Positions 22,930 through 35,133 of a DNA stretch of 64,000 bases are shown one piece after another; the stretch's first letter is position 1; every line of letters starts with the position of its first letter. Under the pieces are notes generated by a model. The model made no database searches. It was not told where the DNA came from and was given only the letters and a program-made list of their open reading frames with translations. The DNA comes from Blastocystis hominis (Eukaryota > Sar > Bigyra > Opalinata > Blastocystidae), in assembly GCF_000151665.1 (NCBI RefSeq), contig NW_013171827.1, positions 1,261,066 to 1,325,065 on the forward strand, given 5' to 3'. The position numbers and the translations under genes were made by a program.

Positions 22930-23064
22930 AATGATATCAATCGTTTGGATTCTGCTCTGAACGAAATTGAATTGGAGGGAACTTTCCCACCAATTTTCAA
23001 TATCTCACAATTATTTTCAGATGACAAGAAGTGCCAATTGATAAAGGGAAATACGGCCGATTTC

Positions 23065-23076
23065 AACAAACAAACA
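23065..23076 (-). terminator. Doubled TGTTTGTT motif (PIAS-like gene)
   Basis: Two overlapping copies of the motif, starting 5 nt past the TAG at 23081-23083. Confidence 0.8.
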
Positions 23077-23080
23077 ATCT

Positions 23081-24057
23081 CTAATCTCTTGGAAGGCTAG
23101 CAATTAGCCTAGAGAACGCGACCGTCTTCAGCTTTGATTTTATGAAATCGTCAAAATCAAGTCGATGGCAAACCATCAAATCTTCTTCGTAATCACTCGG
23201 ATAGAGTATTTCATCCAGAATAACAAGCGCATCCCCCGACTAAAGTTCATCCAAAGCATATAAAAAATCTACAACAACCAAGGAATATGCATTGATCATG
23301 TCGCTCGCCTCTTGAATCGCAGATCTACGTCTCAACTAGAACGTAGGTTGTACATCTGCTGCAGATTCACTTTGTGGAAGACAAAGAAGGCACTCTTCAA
23401 CTCTCTCCGATCCTGGAACTCCAGCGCTTTGGAAAAAACGTTCATGTAGAACTCTAAATACTCCCAGTACTTCTGCTCCAGTGACTTTTCTCGCAATAAC
23501 CGCTGCTCGTTCTCTAGGATGAAGCTTAAAATCGAGACCTACCCACTCGCTGATAGAAGAAAATGTCATCGAGCGCACAAGAATCCTGCGGAATTGGAAG
23601 AATTTCATTATTCTCCGTCTTGTAGAATCGAGAAACTTGATTCGTCCTGTTGTTTGGATAGTGAGGCAGGGACGGAGTTTGCCCTCTATAGAGATTGCTG
23701 GAAAAGGAATATTCTTGCTTTATTGATATTGCTATTCATCAAAACAACCAAAAGATCTCTACTCTCCTGATCTGGAGGCGTAGAATCTAATAGCTGCTTT
23801 ATATAAGGTTCCTCCACCAATTCGGATGAATGGGTATCTTCTAAACAAATGGGGCAAGGACCATGTCCCTGTTTTTCATACAACTATGCGTGATTCCATT
23901 GAGCAGAGTTTTATACCTCTAAAAACGATGCCTTATCGAAAAACTGCAAATGACGACATCTCTTTCCTCGAACAGGGACGCTGACTTTGGAAAAGGAAAT
24001 AGGGCATAAGCATGACACAATGCATGCTATATCAACCACATCATCATTCTGATTCAT
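23081..24057 (-). CDS. PIAS/SIZ-type SUMO E3 ligase (5' end unresolved)
   Basis: The MIZ/SP-RING is clear: CLCPISFSKVSVPVRGKRCR, HLQFFDKASFLELYEKQGHG and PCPICLED, the zinc-binding core that recruits the SUMO-loaded E2. Five introns (33, 31, 29, 29 and 33 nt) keep one frame to TAG at 23081-23083, through SRFYKTENNEILPIPQDS, the helical YWEYLEFYMNVFSKALEF and LDEILYPSDYEEDL. The start given is an internal Met (24057). The frame continues upstream, where several splice options exist up to about 24300, and a PINIT domain would be expected there; one option uses a 43-nt intron joining FSFFLI to NDDVVDIAC. I could not fix the N-terminus. Confidence 0.75.
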
Positions 24058-24419
24058 TTCTGCTCTTAGGCCTTTCAGAGATATAACAAACTATGAGAAA
24101 GAAAGAAAAATCAGGGTTTTCTCTTCTGCCCAATAGAAAAGAATACAAAATCGAAGGATCATATTGTCGAATACGAGAATGGATTGTACCAATAATATTG
24201 CAAAATCAAGGTATGTAAATTGCTCCTAAAAAAGCTACAATTCGTTTCGAAAGGGCGAGGTAATTATTCGATGAAATCACTCACTCGTAATGCTTCATAT
24301 CGAGAACCAGGTCTCAATTACAGAACAGAATAACAAAAACAGAATTGGAACATTTATTTACAAAAGACACCCTATTATTAAGGTCTTCTCTTTCCACCTC
24401 AACAAAACCAAGGATTTCG

Positions 24420-25863
24420 ATGTTTTCTAGAATTGCTTCTGCTAGCACTGCCTTCCTGTCGAGACAAGCAACGAAATTTTCTCGTCCGGTGTATGGTTTG
24501 AGCCGTTTCGCTAGTCAGTCCTCTCGTGCCTATTCCACGGGGTCCGCTAGTGGTAGAATTCCATCGTGATTGAATAATTCGGTAGCATCTTATTTCCAGT
24601 ATGGATTTGCTGTTGCCGCTGGTCTTGGCTGCGGTGCGGCTGTTCTTTACGGAAACCGCTTGTTTGCCGTTGAGGCAAGTGTCTACTACACTCTATAATG
24701 CGTAGGATAAGGAGCCGCTCCACATTCCTTGTTTGGATCCCCACTGTCCTTGCGACGATGCCAGCCTTCACCCCTGCACGAAGGACCACCATTTCGTCCC
24801 TGGTTGCCACGAGCTGAAGATCGTCTCTGGAAACAGCAACCGTCCTCTGGCCGACCGCGTTGCGTCCTGCCTTGGTTTGCACTCTCCCCAACCATCACGT
24901 CTAGGCACTGCAGTCACCAATTGCGCCGTGTCCAAATTCAATGACGGCGAGACCTCGATCCAGATCAACGAGAGCGTCCGCGGAAAGGACGTCTACATCA
25001 TCCAGTCCCTCTGCGCCCCGACGAACGACAACCTGCTGGAGCTGATCTTCCTGATCAGCTCAGCGAAGCGCGCGTCTGCGAAGCGCGTGACGGGAATCAT
25101 TCCCTTCTTCAGCTACCGCCAGAACATGCAGCGCGTGAACAACCTCCCCGCCAACACCTCCTTCGTGATGAGCTCCGCCGCGGAAGTGGCGAAAATGCTG
25201 GAAGTCGTGGGCGTGGACTACGTGGTGCTGGTGGATATGGAGAGCCAGAGCCGCCTCGGCAAGCTGGACGGCGGAATCTTCTCGAACCGCACGCCGGTCG
25301 AGGTGCTGGACGCCAGCAATCTGATCATCGATTACTTGAAGGACAAGGTGAATCCGGAGCGCAAGGTGGTGGTGCTGACGCCGCATCCGAAGGATCTGCC
25401 GCGCGCGGCGCTGGTGCGGAACCAGCTCGCGGAGTACTACCCGGGCTTGGACATCCGCGCGATGGAGGGCGAGTATATCTCGCAGATTCTCGGCGGAGAG
25501 GAGAGCTGGGAGGAGAAGGACATGAAGAACCCGGAGACGCTGAAGAACTGCGATGTGATCATTGTGGACTTCGCGGTGAGCTCGGGCAAGACGATGACGC
25601 GATGGGCGAACTTCGTGAAGTCGAAGGGAGCGAACCATGTGTTCGGAGTGGCGTCGCACGGAGTGCTGATGAACCAGGCGCCGAAGACGATTCAGTTGAG
25701 CGATCTGGAAGAGCTGATGGTGCTGGATACGGTGCCGGTGCCGCAGGAGAAGATCGATCAGTGCAATAAGCTGCGCGTGATTTCGGTGGCTCCGATGATC
25801 GCGAATGCGGTGAAGGACATTCACTACGTGGATAAGGAGAGATTTGTGTTCAAGGAGGAATAA
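24420..25863 (+). CDS. PRPP-synthetase-like protein with organelle presequence
   Basis: About 456 aa. Exon 1 (24420-24549) encodes a Ser/Arg-rich presequence (MFSRIASASTAFLSRQATKF), then a glycine-rich membrane span (YGFAVAAGLGCGAAVLYG) follows a 36-nt intron. A second intron (24669-24705, 37 nt, or a 25-nt form from 24681) leads into a ribose-phosphate pyrophosphokinase fold: IVSGNSNRPLADRVA, KFNDGETSIQINESVRGKDV and ASAKRVTGIIPFFSYRQNMQ. The PRPP-binding loop, normally like VDDMVDTAGT, reads VDFAVSSGKT, and the RQD motif is RQN, so the enzyme may be altered or inactive, like PRPS-associated proteins. The stop is TAA followed by TAA; a variant motif TGTTTGGA lies at 25889-25896. Confidence 0.82.
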
Positions 25864-25899
25864 TAAAAGAAGGAATTGTCATTTGACGTGTTTGGAGGA

Positions 25900-25907
25900 A
25901 ACAAACG
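25900..25907 (-). terminator. Variant motif CGTTTGTT (zinc transporter)
   Basis: One mismatch from TGTTTGTT, 6 nt past the TAG at 25914-25916. Confidence 0.5.
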
Positions 25908-25913
25908 AAAACA

Positions 25914-28445
<2,532 letters not shown>

Positions 28446-28818
28446 GCAGCAATTCTACGTTTCCTTTGATTTATATTTTTCTTTCTCGTTATAAAGCATC
28501 CCCGATAAAGAAAACCGTTTCGAAAACTCTTTTTTGTCTTAATGTATTTGTCCAGTATTCGATATTAGTAGTTGCCTTTTGGATATTACTGATATTCACG
28601 TTATCTTGATTTTTGGGCATATGTCGTGCCCTTACGGTGAAAGGGAGATAACTACACTGTACTTGGTCGAGTATCGAACACAGAAAGCATCCAATAGGAT
28701 AGCCGATATATTCCATAACAAGGATCGCATCTCAAAAGCACTCTCCACTCAAATTCAAAGAGTACCCATCAAAAACGAATTATTTAATTCAAGAAACAAC
28801 GAACCAAACCATACAGAA
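28446..28818. other. Intergenic, no gene seen
   Basis: Between the zinc transporter start and the cathepsin B stop. Short open frames exist on both strands but none has recognisable content, and there is no exact polyadenylation motif for cathepsin B. Confidence 0.5.
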
Positions 28819-29778
28819 TCAAACCAATCCCCCTTCAACCTGACTTTCGATAGTACACTCATTTGTCCCCAAGCGAATTCGGAATAATCCATTCTCACCC
28901 CATTCGGAATTCCAACTGTTTACAGCCTTCCAGTAGGCCTCTCCATTTTCCTCTCCCCAACCAATGATCTTCACAGTGTGCAAATTCATGAACTTACCCT
29001 CCACATGATGATAAATTCCGCTCTTGTAAGTCATGAAATCTTCATACACTTGGAATGAAGCATCCACAGGACCATTCTCCATAATCTCGTTCTTGATCTG
29101 GTCTACATTGTTTTCCAACTGATACACGTTGCTGAACTTGTAGCGGTCCTTCTCATACTCAATGGGATACCCTTCCTGACATGTCGTCTCGCACTTAGGA
29201 ACTACAGGAGGCTTTGTAGAGCACTGAGGATACTGACCTTCAATCCCATGCGAGCACGGAGGAAACGGGTACGACTTGCACCACTCCGTAGAGTTATACT
29301 GTCCTCCCGTTACAACTCCGGTACGACGCAAGTACTCCCAAGCCATGGCACTATAGCCACCTTGGCATTGGAAACCGCAGTCCTTACAACATTCCAACAC
29401 GTCTTCGGCTGAGAGACGCACCTGGTTCTTTCCCTTTGACTCAATGCAGATACGATCGGTCGCGACTTCCACGACACCAAATGCCCAACATGATGCACAA
29501 GAGGACTGATCCCGCACTTCCAAGATTGACGGACACTCCGGCCATTTTTCACTGCTATCAAACTCTTTGGGCAACTCTCTTTTAATTGGTATAGAACGAA
29601 TTGGAAGCGGTTTCTTGTTTTTCAACGTCCCAATAAAGCTGGAATAATCACGCAACGGAGTGTTTTCATTGGCTACCCACGAATTCTGTTGCTTGTTTAC
29701 CCTCTTTGCGATCTCCACGAGTCTAGGAGGATGCGCAAAAACCAAAATAGTAAAAAGAAGAACGATTACAGATTTCAT
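28819..29778 (-). CDS. Cathepsin B-like cysteine protease
   Basis: A 319-aa single-exon papain-family peptidase, secreted or lysosomal. It has a signal peptide (MKSVIVLLFTILVFA), a propeptide, then the mature start LPKEFDSSEKWPECPSI. The catalytic Gln/Cys lie in RDQSSCASCWAFG, His in MNLHTVKIIGWG and Asn in AVNSWNSEWG. The cathepsin B occluding loop region is present (PFPPCSHGIEGQYPQC), but only one of the two loop histidines remains, and the usual GGH before the catalytic His is NLH. These changes may reduce dipeptidyl-carboxypeptidase activity; that is inference. The TGA stop is encoded. Confidence 0.93.
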   Translation of the reverse strand: MKSVIVLLFTILVFAHPPRLVEIAKRVNKQQNSWVANENTPLRDYSSFIGTLKNKKPLPIRSIPIKRELPKEFDSSEKWPECPSILEVRDQSSCASCWAFGVVEVATDRICIESKGKNQVRLSAEDVLECCKDCGFQCQGGYSAMAWEYLRRTGVVTGGQYNSTEWCKSYPFPPCSHGIEGQYPQCSTKPPVVPKCETTCQEGYPIEYEKDRYKFSNVYQLENNVDQIKNEIMENGPVDASFQVYEDFMTYKSGIYHHVEGKFMNLHTVKIIGWGEENGEAYWKAVNSWNSEWGENGLFRIRLGTNECTIESQVEGGLV

Positions 29779-29834
29779 TTGATAAACACAGTTCTCACTA
29801 GGTAGGAATAGAGGTATCTAGGGAAGGAAGACAG

Positions 29835-29907
29835 GCGGGTTTGGCTCAGTTGGAAGAGCGCGGGTCTCATAATCCCGAGGTCGTGAGTTCGAGCCTCACA
29901 ACCCGCA
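29835..29907 (+). tRNA. tRNA-Met (CAU), elongator type
   Basis: 73 nt. The acceptor GCGGGTT pairs with AACCCGC, the anticodon loop TCTCATAA gives CAT, the T-arm is TGAGTTCGAGCCTCA, the discriminator is A, and a T-run follows. It lacks initiator-type features. It starts 57 nt upstream of the cathepsin B gene, on the opposite strand. Confidence 0.92.
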
Positions 29908-30136
29908 TTCTTTTTTCTATTTTCTCAATTGAAATGTTTTGGTTGTGATATAAATGATATGCTTTTTGAGAGTCGTTTGTTATTTTTCTTGATACTAAAC
30001 TCGAAAAAGGTTGAGAATAGGCGCAACTGTAGGAATGTCAAATGATCTGAATGCAACGTATACTGCAGACATGAGTTGTAAGAGATAAGAATGAAAACGT
30101 ATTTTATACAAGAAATGGCAATGATTCGCCATTATT

Positions 30137-30159
30137 GTAGTAGTGCTTTTCACTACTAC
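30137..30159. repeat. Inverted repeat, 9-bp stem
   Basis: GTAGTAGTG - CTTTT - CACTACTAC, a perfect 9-bp stem with a 5-nt loop; partial pairing continues outward (CATTAT / ATAATG). Confidence 0.6.
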
Positions 30160-30275
30160 TATTATAATGTTATTTTTGATCGTGATCATAATGATCATAA
30201 TGGGTTATTTCTATAATAAATCGAAAGATGGATAGATGTGTAATGGATATTGATGATTCCAAACAAGACAAATTA

Positions 30276-30292
30276 TCGGATACAATATCCGA
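30276..30292. repeat. Inverted repeat, 7-bp stem
   Basis: TCGGATA - CAA - TATCCGA, a perfect 7-bp stem with a 3-nt loop. Confidence 0.5.
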
Positions 30293-30555
30293 CATTTATA
30301 AGCAAATCTAGGGATATTGCACTATAGTGTACTAGTTGTATAACACTGAATGTAACACGCTATATTGTTTTGAAGTTCACACTATCTTTTTGGATCTATT
30401 TCAAGATTTTTCCAATCAATATTATTAAGAAAGAAGTGGATCCAAAGAATTGGCATGAACTATAGGTTACATGTGAGTAGATTACATATATTCTTCTTCA
30501 TTATCATCCCATCAATCCCTTTTTCCACTATCAACTCATAATCTTCTTTATTCCC

Positions 30556-30563
30556 AACAAACA
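30556..30563 (-). terminator. TGTTTGTT motif (metaxin)
   Basis: Exact motif 26 nt past the TAG of the metaxin gene. Confidence 0.8.
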
Positions 30564-30589
30564 CACAATCTTCATTCATGAATACCAGT

Positions 30590-31824
30590 CTAAATAGCCA
30601 AAAGCACACTCCCCATCGAAAATGCCATCGTGGCCACACCAAAGATCATAAACAGAACAAAATTGTATCTCTGCTCTAATTTCTTCACTGGATCGATTTG
30701 CCCTTCTGCCTCCTTGCTCTCTTCAGACTCATTCGGCTCATAGTCGAACTTCGCTACATTTCATTGCATCTCTTCCACGCTCCTACTCACTCGATAGGGC
30801 AAGATCGCCTCGATATTCTCTGTGGGACGGCAGGAAATACGCATTCCATAGCGGTTCTTCGCGTTATTGCGAACTCAAAGCCCTACGATGAACATGTTGT
30901 CCGATGTCGCTTCACCCCTCGCTGCAGAGAAATAATGCTTCATTATCGATTCATAGAACGAAATAAGTGTAGGGAACGATTGTAAATGATTCTGAAGCTC
31001 TGAAGGAATCTCCATGATCTGCGCGAGGTGGGCAAAGAGAACAGCGTCCAGCGAACTCGGCCTACAGTAGATATACAGTGATTATAACAAATTACTGCTC
31101 TCCAAATAAGAAGCAAGGCTTGTCTTCTGGTATAGAGGAAATGTGCTGATGAAGCTTCTCGACCATGATTTTGTAAAGATTATCCAGAATTTCGAGTTGC
31201 TATGTAGAAAGCAAAGAGAAATCAAACATCTTTTCTTTGAAGAGGGAGAATTACGCCTGTTGACGACTTGACTTTATTCCGCTTTTCTCTGTAAAAAGAA
31301 CTGCAAATGAGAAGCAAAGAAAAGCAATACTGGTTGTAGGGAAAGGACAGAACAGAATCGTACACAGGCTCAACGAGTTTGCTGGCTTCTTTGCTGTCTG
31401 ACCACTTATACGAACTCTACTGTCCATAGTTATTGGAAAACCTACGAAGATGGAGTTTGCATAGACCCGGATCAAATAGGAGTACAAAGTGATTTCATTT
31501 TTTGTTGACTTCGAGAATTTTTCATCCAAATCGCACACCTACCCCTAATTTATCCAACACACCGCTACTTTCTCCTTTAAGTATTGAAATATGTCTTTGT
31601 AACCAAGCACAATGTTGTCCACAGTTAACTGAGGAAGCTCGCCTACAGTCGGAAATCCGTGAGAAACTTCAACCAGTAAGCTCAACAGAGGGATACTCTG
31701 CATTTGTCTCCTCGAACGGAATCGACGCAAATCGCAAGTACGCCTAGAGGGAGATGAAGTCGCCAGGAAGTACCTGCACTTCCCACGCATACTCGAACTG
31801 AAGCAGAGAGACCGAATGACTCAT
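30590..31824 (-). CDS. Metaxin-like protein (outer-membrane SAM complex)
   Basis: About 317 aa in nine short exons; introns about 30, 31, 30, 29, 55, 34, 30 and 42 nt, summing to whole codons. The GST-like metaxin layout is seen: an N-terminal thioredoxin-like part (LLQFEYAWEVQAYLRFASIP, ELPQLTVDNIVLGYKDIF), a helical part with SSYKWSDSKEASKL, and the metaxin C-domain PCFLFGEQPSSLDAVLFAHL. It ends with a charged linker and one C-terminal membrane span (NFVLFMIFGVATMAFSMGSV) for tail anchoring in the organelle outer membrane. The last two introns are the least certain. Its ATG lies only 21 nt past the terminator motif of the upstream metalloprotease gene. Confidence 0.8.
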
Positions 31825-31844
31825 AAGCAAAAAAGAACGTGTGA

Positions 31845-31852
31845 AACAAACA
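31845..31852 (-). terminator. TGTTTGTT motif (M11 protease)
   Basis: Exact motif 33 nt past the TGA of the metalloprotease gene. Confidence 0.8.
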
Positions 31853-31885
31853 AATCCGTACTGCAACTGCAAACTATTTTCCTCC

Positions 31886-34800
31886 TCATATCTTCGGCTT
31901 CGCCGATCTCTTCGGAACGGGCGGAGCTTCCGACGCAGAGCTTCTCCGAGGCGGTAGCGCGGGTGCCGAACTTCGTCGATCGCCATCGGCTCGCGGTTTG
32001 GGCGGCGGCGGCGGCGGCGGCGTCACGCTCTCTTTGCGATGAGGCTTGGCCGAGGAAGGAGGCGGAGGTGGCGGCGTGGTGCGTCGCTGCAACTGTCTGG
32101 GCTGGGAATTCTGCGGCTTGGGCTGCGGCTGCCTGCGCGGCGGCGGAGCCTGGGAAGAAGACGGGAGATCGACGCGGTCTCGCTTTCGGAGGGAGCAAAC
32201 GACGAAGAGGAGGAGGATGAGGACGATCACGATCACAACGATGACGATGACCGACGAGGCGGAGAAGTTGATGCCGCTGTGCACGAAGCGGACGGACTGC
32301 CCGCTCGGCTCCGCCGTGCTGACGGAGTACTTCCACCCGTTGAGCGTTCCGGTGTAGGAGCAGTCCACGAAGCCCTGGAACCCGCCGATCACGCCTTTCA
32401 CACGGAACGCGCCCGCGTCCAGCTCCTGCTCGTTCGCGTTGGCGTTCCCCTGGATGTTCCCGACGTTCGACGCCAGCACGGGACGCACCGAGAGCACGGT
32501 GACCGCCTTGTTGAACCAGAGATAGTCGATCTTGCTGCTCACGGCGCCCGCGGCGATGAGCTGGCGGTAGGTCAGCTTCAAGGTCAGGTCCGCGACACCC
32601 GAAAAACGCTTGAGGTCAAAAGAAATCTCCCCGTTATCTGTTTCAAGATAGAGGATCAAACTGCGGGGCGTCTTTCCCGAAAAGTCAATAAACAAATAGT
32701 CGCCGAACGTCCAGTCCTGGAACATCACCGGAAGCTTCTCCCATTTCCCCAGGGAGCGCGGCTGGATCATCGTGGGGAAGCTGAACCGACTGCTGGGAAT
32801 GGCCGCCGAGGACACTTCCACCTGCTCGTCGTCGATGATTCGGATCGCCAGGCGGTTCGACTTCATCTCGCCCACCAGCTGCGAAAACCGGGCCGCGTAC
32901 ACGATCTCCCCGGCCTTCTTCTTCACCACAAATCCCTCGTACAAACCGGGCAGCGCCTTCGAGCTCAGCGGCGCCACGAGGCTCTCGGTCCCCACGTCCA
33001 CCGCGAGCTTCTCCTCCGTGCCGTACAGATCCATCAGGAACACTTCCTCCCCCTCGCCCACGTTCAGCTGGCGCGCCAGCACCGCGTCGCCCGTGTGGTA
33101 CAGCTGGTACGCGCTCGCCGGATCGCCCGTCTTCTTCCGGTACAGCTGCGCGTTCAGCCACGCCGTCGCCGTTCCGGGCGACTCCACCTGCGTAATCCGC
33201 ACGGTGCAGCGCCCGCGCGTCGTGTCACCGAAGAAGTGCGTCCATTCGTTGCGCTGGCGGCCGGGCAGCGACACCACGGACGAGGACGCCGAGCTGATGA
33301 AACTGGACGTGTCGAAGCTGAACACGCGCGGATGGCCGCGGTGGGCCGAGGGCTTCATATAGGCCCAGAAGCGGCGCTCGCCCATGACGCTGCACTCCCA
33401 GCCAGTGACGTTGCTGTTCATCACACAGCCGAAAATGTTCGGAGAGAAGGCGAAGGAGGGCAGCGGCGCGGGCTGGTTGGGAGGAATGTACTTCACGTTG
33501 GGCGCGTAGGAGTACTCCAGCTCCATGTAGGGAATGTTCTCGAGGGGCTGGACAGGATCGTCGAGCAACGCCTCGTCCATCCAGTCCGTCACGCTGTTGA
33601 TTTTGGTGATGTGGATGCCGATCGTGCCCAGGTCCGCTTCTTTCGGATGCCACCACACGCCTACGGGGATGACCGAGTCTCCCCAGGAGAAGAGACCGTC
33701 CACGCCAGCAGAGAGAAGCAGGCTTAGCGCGCTGTCGTAGCCGCTTTTGTCGACGCGGCCTTGAATGAGACGCACGCCTCGATTGGCGGCTCCCTTCTGG
33801 TTGCCCTTCTTGTTGCGGTATTCCAGATAGAACGAGCCATAGTTCACGTTCTCGCTGATCGTGGAACACATGTCGGCACGGTTGTAAGGCACTTCCAGAG
33901 TCATCATGTTGTCCTTGTACGGAATCCCACTGATCAAGTCTTCGTCCTTGAAGCGGGGCTCCTCGATTCCAAGGAAGGGACGCGAATAGGGATGATCCCA
34001 CGCGAACAAGCGAACGGTTTTTCGGTCCACATCTTCGGCTGTTCTGTACCAGAAAGGCTCCACTTTCGACACACTGTAGCGGTAGAAAAACTGGCTGGGG
34101 CTTACTACCGTGTCCCAGTAGTTGCCTCCACCCATGATGCTGCCTCCGTCTCCGTAGTTGTTCGGATTCAAATAGTCACGCAAGAAATACGTCGGCTTTT
34201 CTTCAGGGTAGGAGGCGTGGTTCATTCCCATGGTGTGGCCGAACTCGTGAACCAGCACCGAGAGGTTGTACTCCCACTTCCACATCTCGTCAGGATCGTT
34301 GTTAACGTTGCAAATCGCCCAGTAGTTCCCATTGTTCGTAAAACTGGGAATCCATCCCAAACTTGCCAAACCTGCAAAGCCGCCAAAAGCATCGTTGAAA
34401 AACATGCGAGTCATCGAAGACTTGTCCAGACGGGGGTCCAAAGGCTTGCATGCGTCCATCACTCTGTTCATAAAGTTGTGGTAATCATCAGGTCCGTAGC
34501 ACTCCTCTTCAGAGCAAGGGCAGCATACATTTGATATAACAGAATTTTCCATGTCAAACCGAATCCGGTTTCCGGAGATCAAACGTAGATGGCTGTCCAT
34601 GTACTGGAAATAGCGACGAATGGTTGCTTCTGACACGCAACCCTCTTGGTTATTACGGTGCTGCACACGATATACCGTTACAACCACTTTCTTTCCAAAA
34701 AGGGGGCAATCGTTATAGCTAGTCTTCTCGGATCGTAAATTCAGAGCCTTGACATTAACATCCGGGCTCCAAATAAAATTGTAATCAACTAACGTAAGGT

Positions 34801-34996
34801 TATACATGTTCAAACTAAACTTGGCCTGAGCATATCCATGTTGAATACTGAATGCTTCAGGATTCGTTACCAATAGAATGTTCCCACCTCGGTTGGCATG
34901 CCAATGGCCACGAGTCGCTTGATAGAAAAACAGCTCCTCGTCAAAAACTTGGCAATACGCTAAGGCAAGAAGAACAACAATAAAGCAAGGATTCAT
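31886..34996 (-). CDS. Membrane-anchored M11 (gametolysin-like) metalloprotease
   Basis: A single exon of 1,036 aa from the ATG at 34996, which gives a signal peptide (MNPCFIVVLLALAYCQ); an ATG at 35056 would put extra residues before it. The metzincin zinc site HEFGHTMGMNHAS (HExxHxxGxxH) lies near residue 265 with a downstream Met-turn candidate (SIMGGGNYW), as in peptidase family M11. A long luminal or outer region follows. It ends with a very hydrophobic span (SSVIVIVVIVIVLILLLFVV) and a basic, Pro-rich cytoplasmic tail with poly-Pro runs (PPPPPPPKPRA) that could bind SH3/WW-type domains. It is probably a surface protease. It is one of the few intronless genes here. Confidence 0.85.
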   Translation of the reverse strand: MNPCFIVVLLALAYCQVFDEELFFYQATRGHWHANRGGNILLVTNPEAFSIQHGYAQAKFSLNMYNLTLVDYNFIWSPDVNVKALNLRSEKTSYNDCPLFGKKVVVTVYRVQHRNNQEGCVSEATIRRYFQYMDSHLRLISGNRIRFDMENSVISNVCCPCSEEECYGPDDYHNFMNRVMDACKPLDPRLDKSSMTRMFFNDAFGGFAGLASLGWIPSFTNNGNYWAICNVNNDPDEMWKWEYNLSVLVHEFGHTMGMNHASYPEEKPTYFLRDYLNPNNYGDGGSIMGGGNYWDTVVSPSQFFYRYSVSKVEPFWYRTAEDVDRKTVRLFAWDHPYSRPFLGIEEPRFKDEDLISGIPYKDNMMTLEVPYNRADMCSTISENVNYGSFYLEYRNKKGNQKGAANRGVRLIQGRVDKSGYDSALSLLLSAGVDGLFSWGDSVIPVGVWWHPKEADLGTIGIHITKINSVTDWMDEALLDDPVQPLENIPYMELEYSYAPNVKYIPPNQPAPLPSFAFSPNIFGCVMNSNVTGWECSVMGERRFWAYMKPSAHRGHPRVFSFDTSSFISSASSSVVSLPGRQRNEWTHFFGDTTRGRCTVRITQVESPGTATAWLNAQLYRKKTGDPASAYQLYHTGDAVLARQLNVGEGEEVFLMDLYGTEEKLAVDVGTESLVAPLSSKALPGLYEGFVVKKKAGEIVYAARFSQLVGEMKSNRLAIRIIDDEQVEVSSAAIPSSRFSFPTMIQPRSLGKWEKLPVMFQDWTFGDYLFIDFSGKTPRSLILYLETDNGEISFDLKRFSGVADLTLKLTYRQLIAAGAVSSKIDYLWFNKAVTVLSVRPVLASNVGNIQGNANANEQELDAGAFRVKGVIGGFQGFVDCSYTGTLNGWKYSVSTAEPSGQSVRFVHSGINFSASSVIVIVVIVIVLILLLFVVCSLRKRDRVDLPSSSQAPPPRRQPQPKPQNSQPRQLQRRTTPPPPPPSSAKPHRKESVTPPPPPPPKPRADGDRRSSAPALPPRRSSASEAPPVPKRSAKPKI

Positions 34997-35133
34997 AAAA
35001 AAGATTTTGATGAATGGCTTTGGCACCAACGGTAAAACGGTCCGGAGGTCAGCCAATCATTTTGCGTCATTTCACAAACAATTTTACTGCGTACAAAAGA
35101 ATACTTCGCGACCAATACCGCCCAATTCCCACT

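Larger units (their letters stand above)
29908..30555. other. AT-rich intergenic stretch with two hairpins
   Basis: No gene seen. It contains two perfect inverted repeats (30137-30159 and 30276-30292) and GATCATAATGATCATAATG-type short repeats near 30178-30200. Confidence 0.5.

Noticed and set aside
22747..23100. 117-aa plus-strand frame
   Set aside because: It overlaps the first exon of the PHD gene and the terminator of the PIAS-like gene on the other strand. No family resemblance.
28489..28716. 75-aa minus-strand frame between cathepsin B and the zinc transporter
   Set aside because: No motif, no terminator, no splice pattern; likely chance in AT-rich DNA.
32039..33727. 562-aa plus-strand open frame
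   Set aside because: Antisense of the M11 protease exon; Arg/His/Ala-rich translation without motifs.
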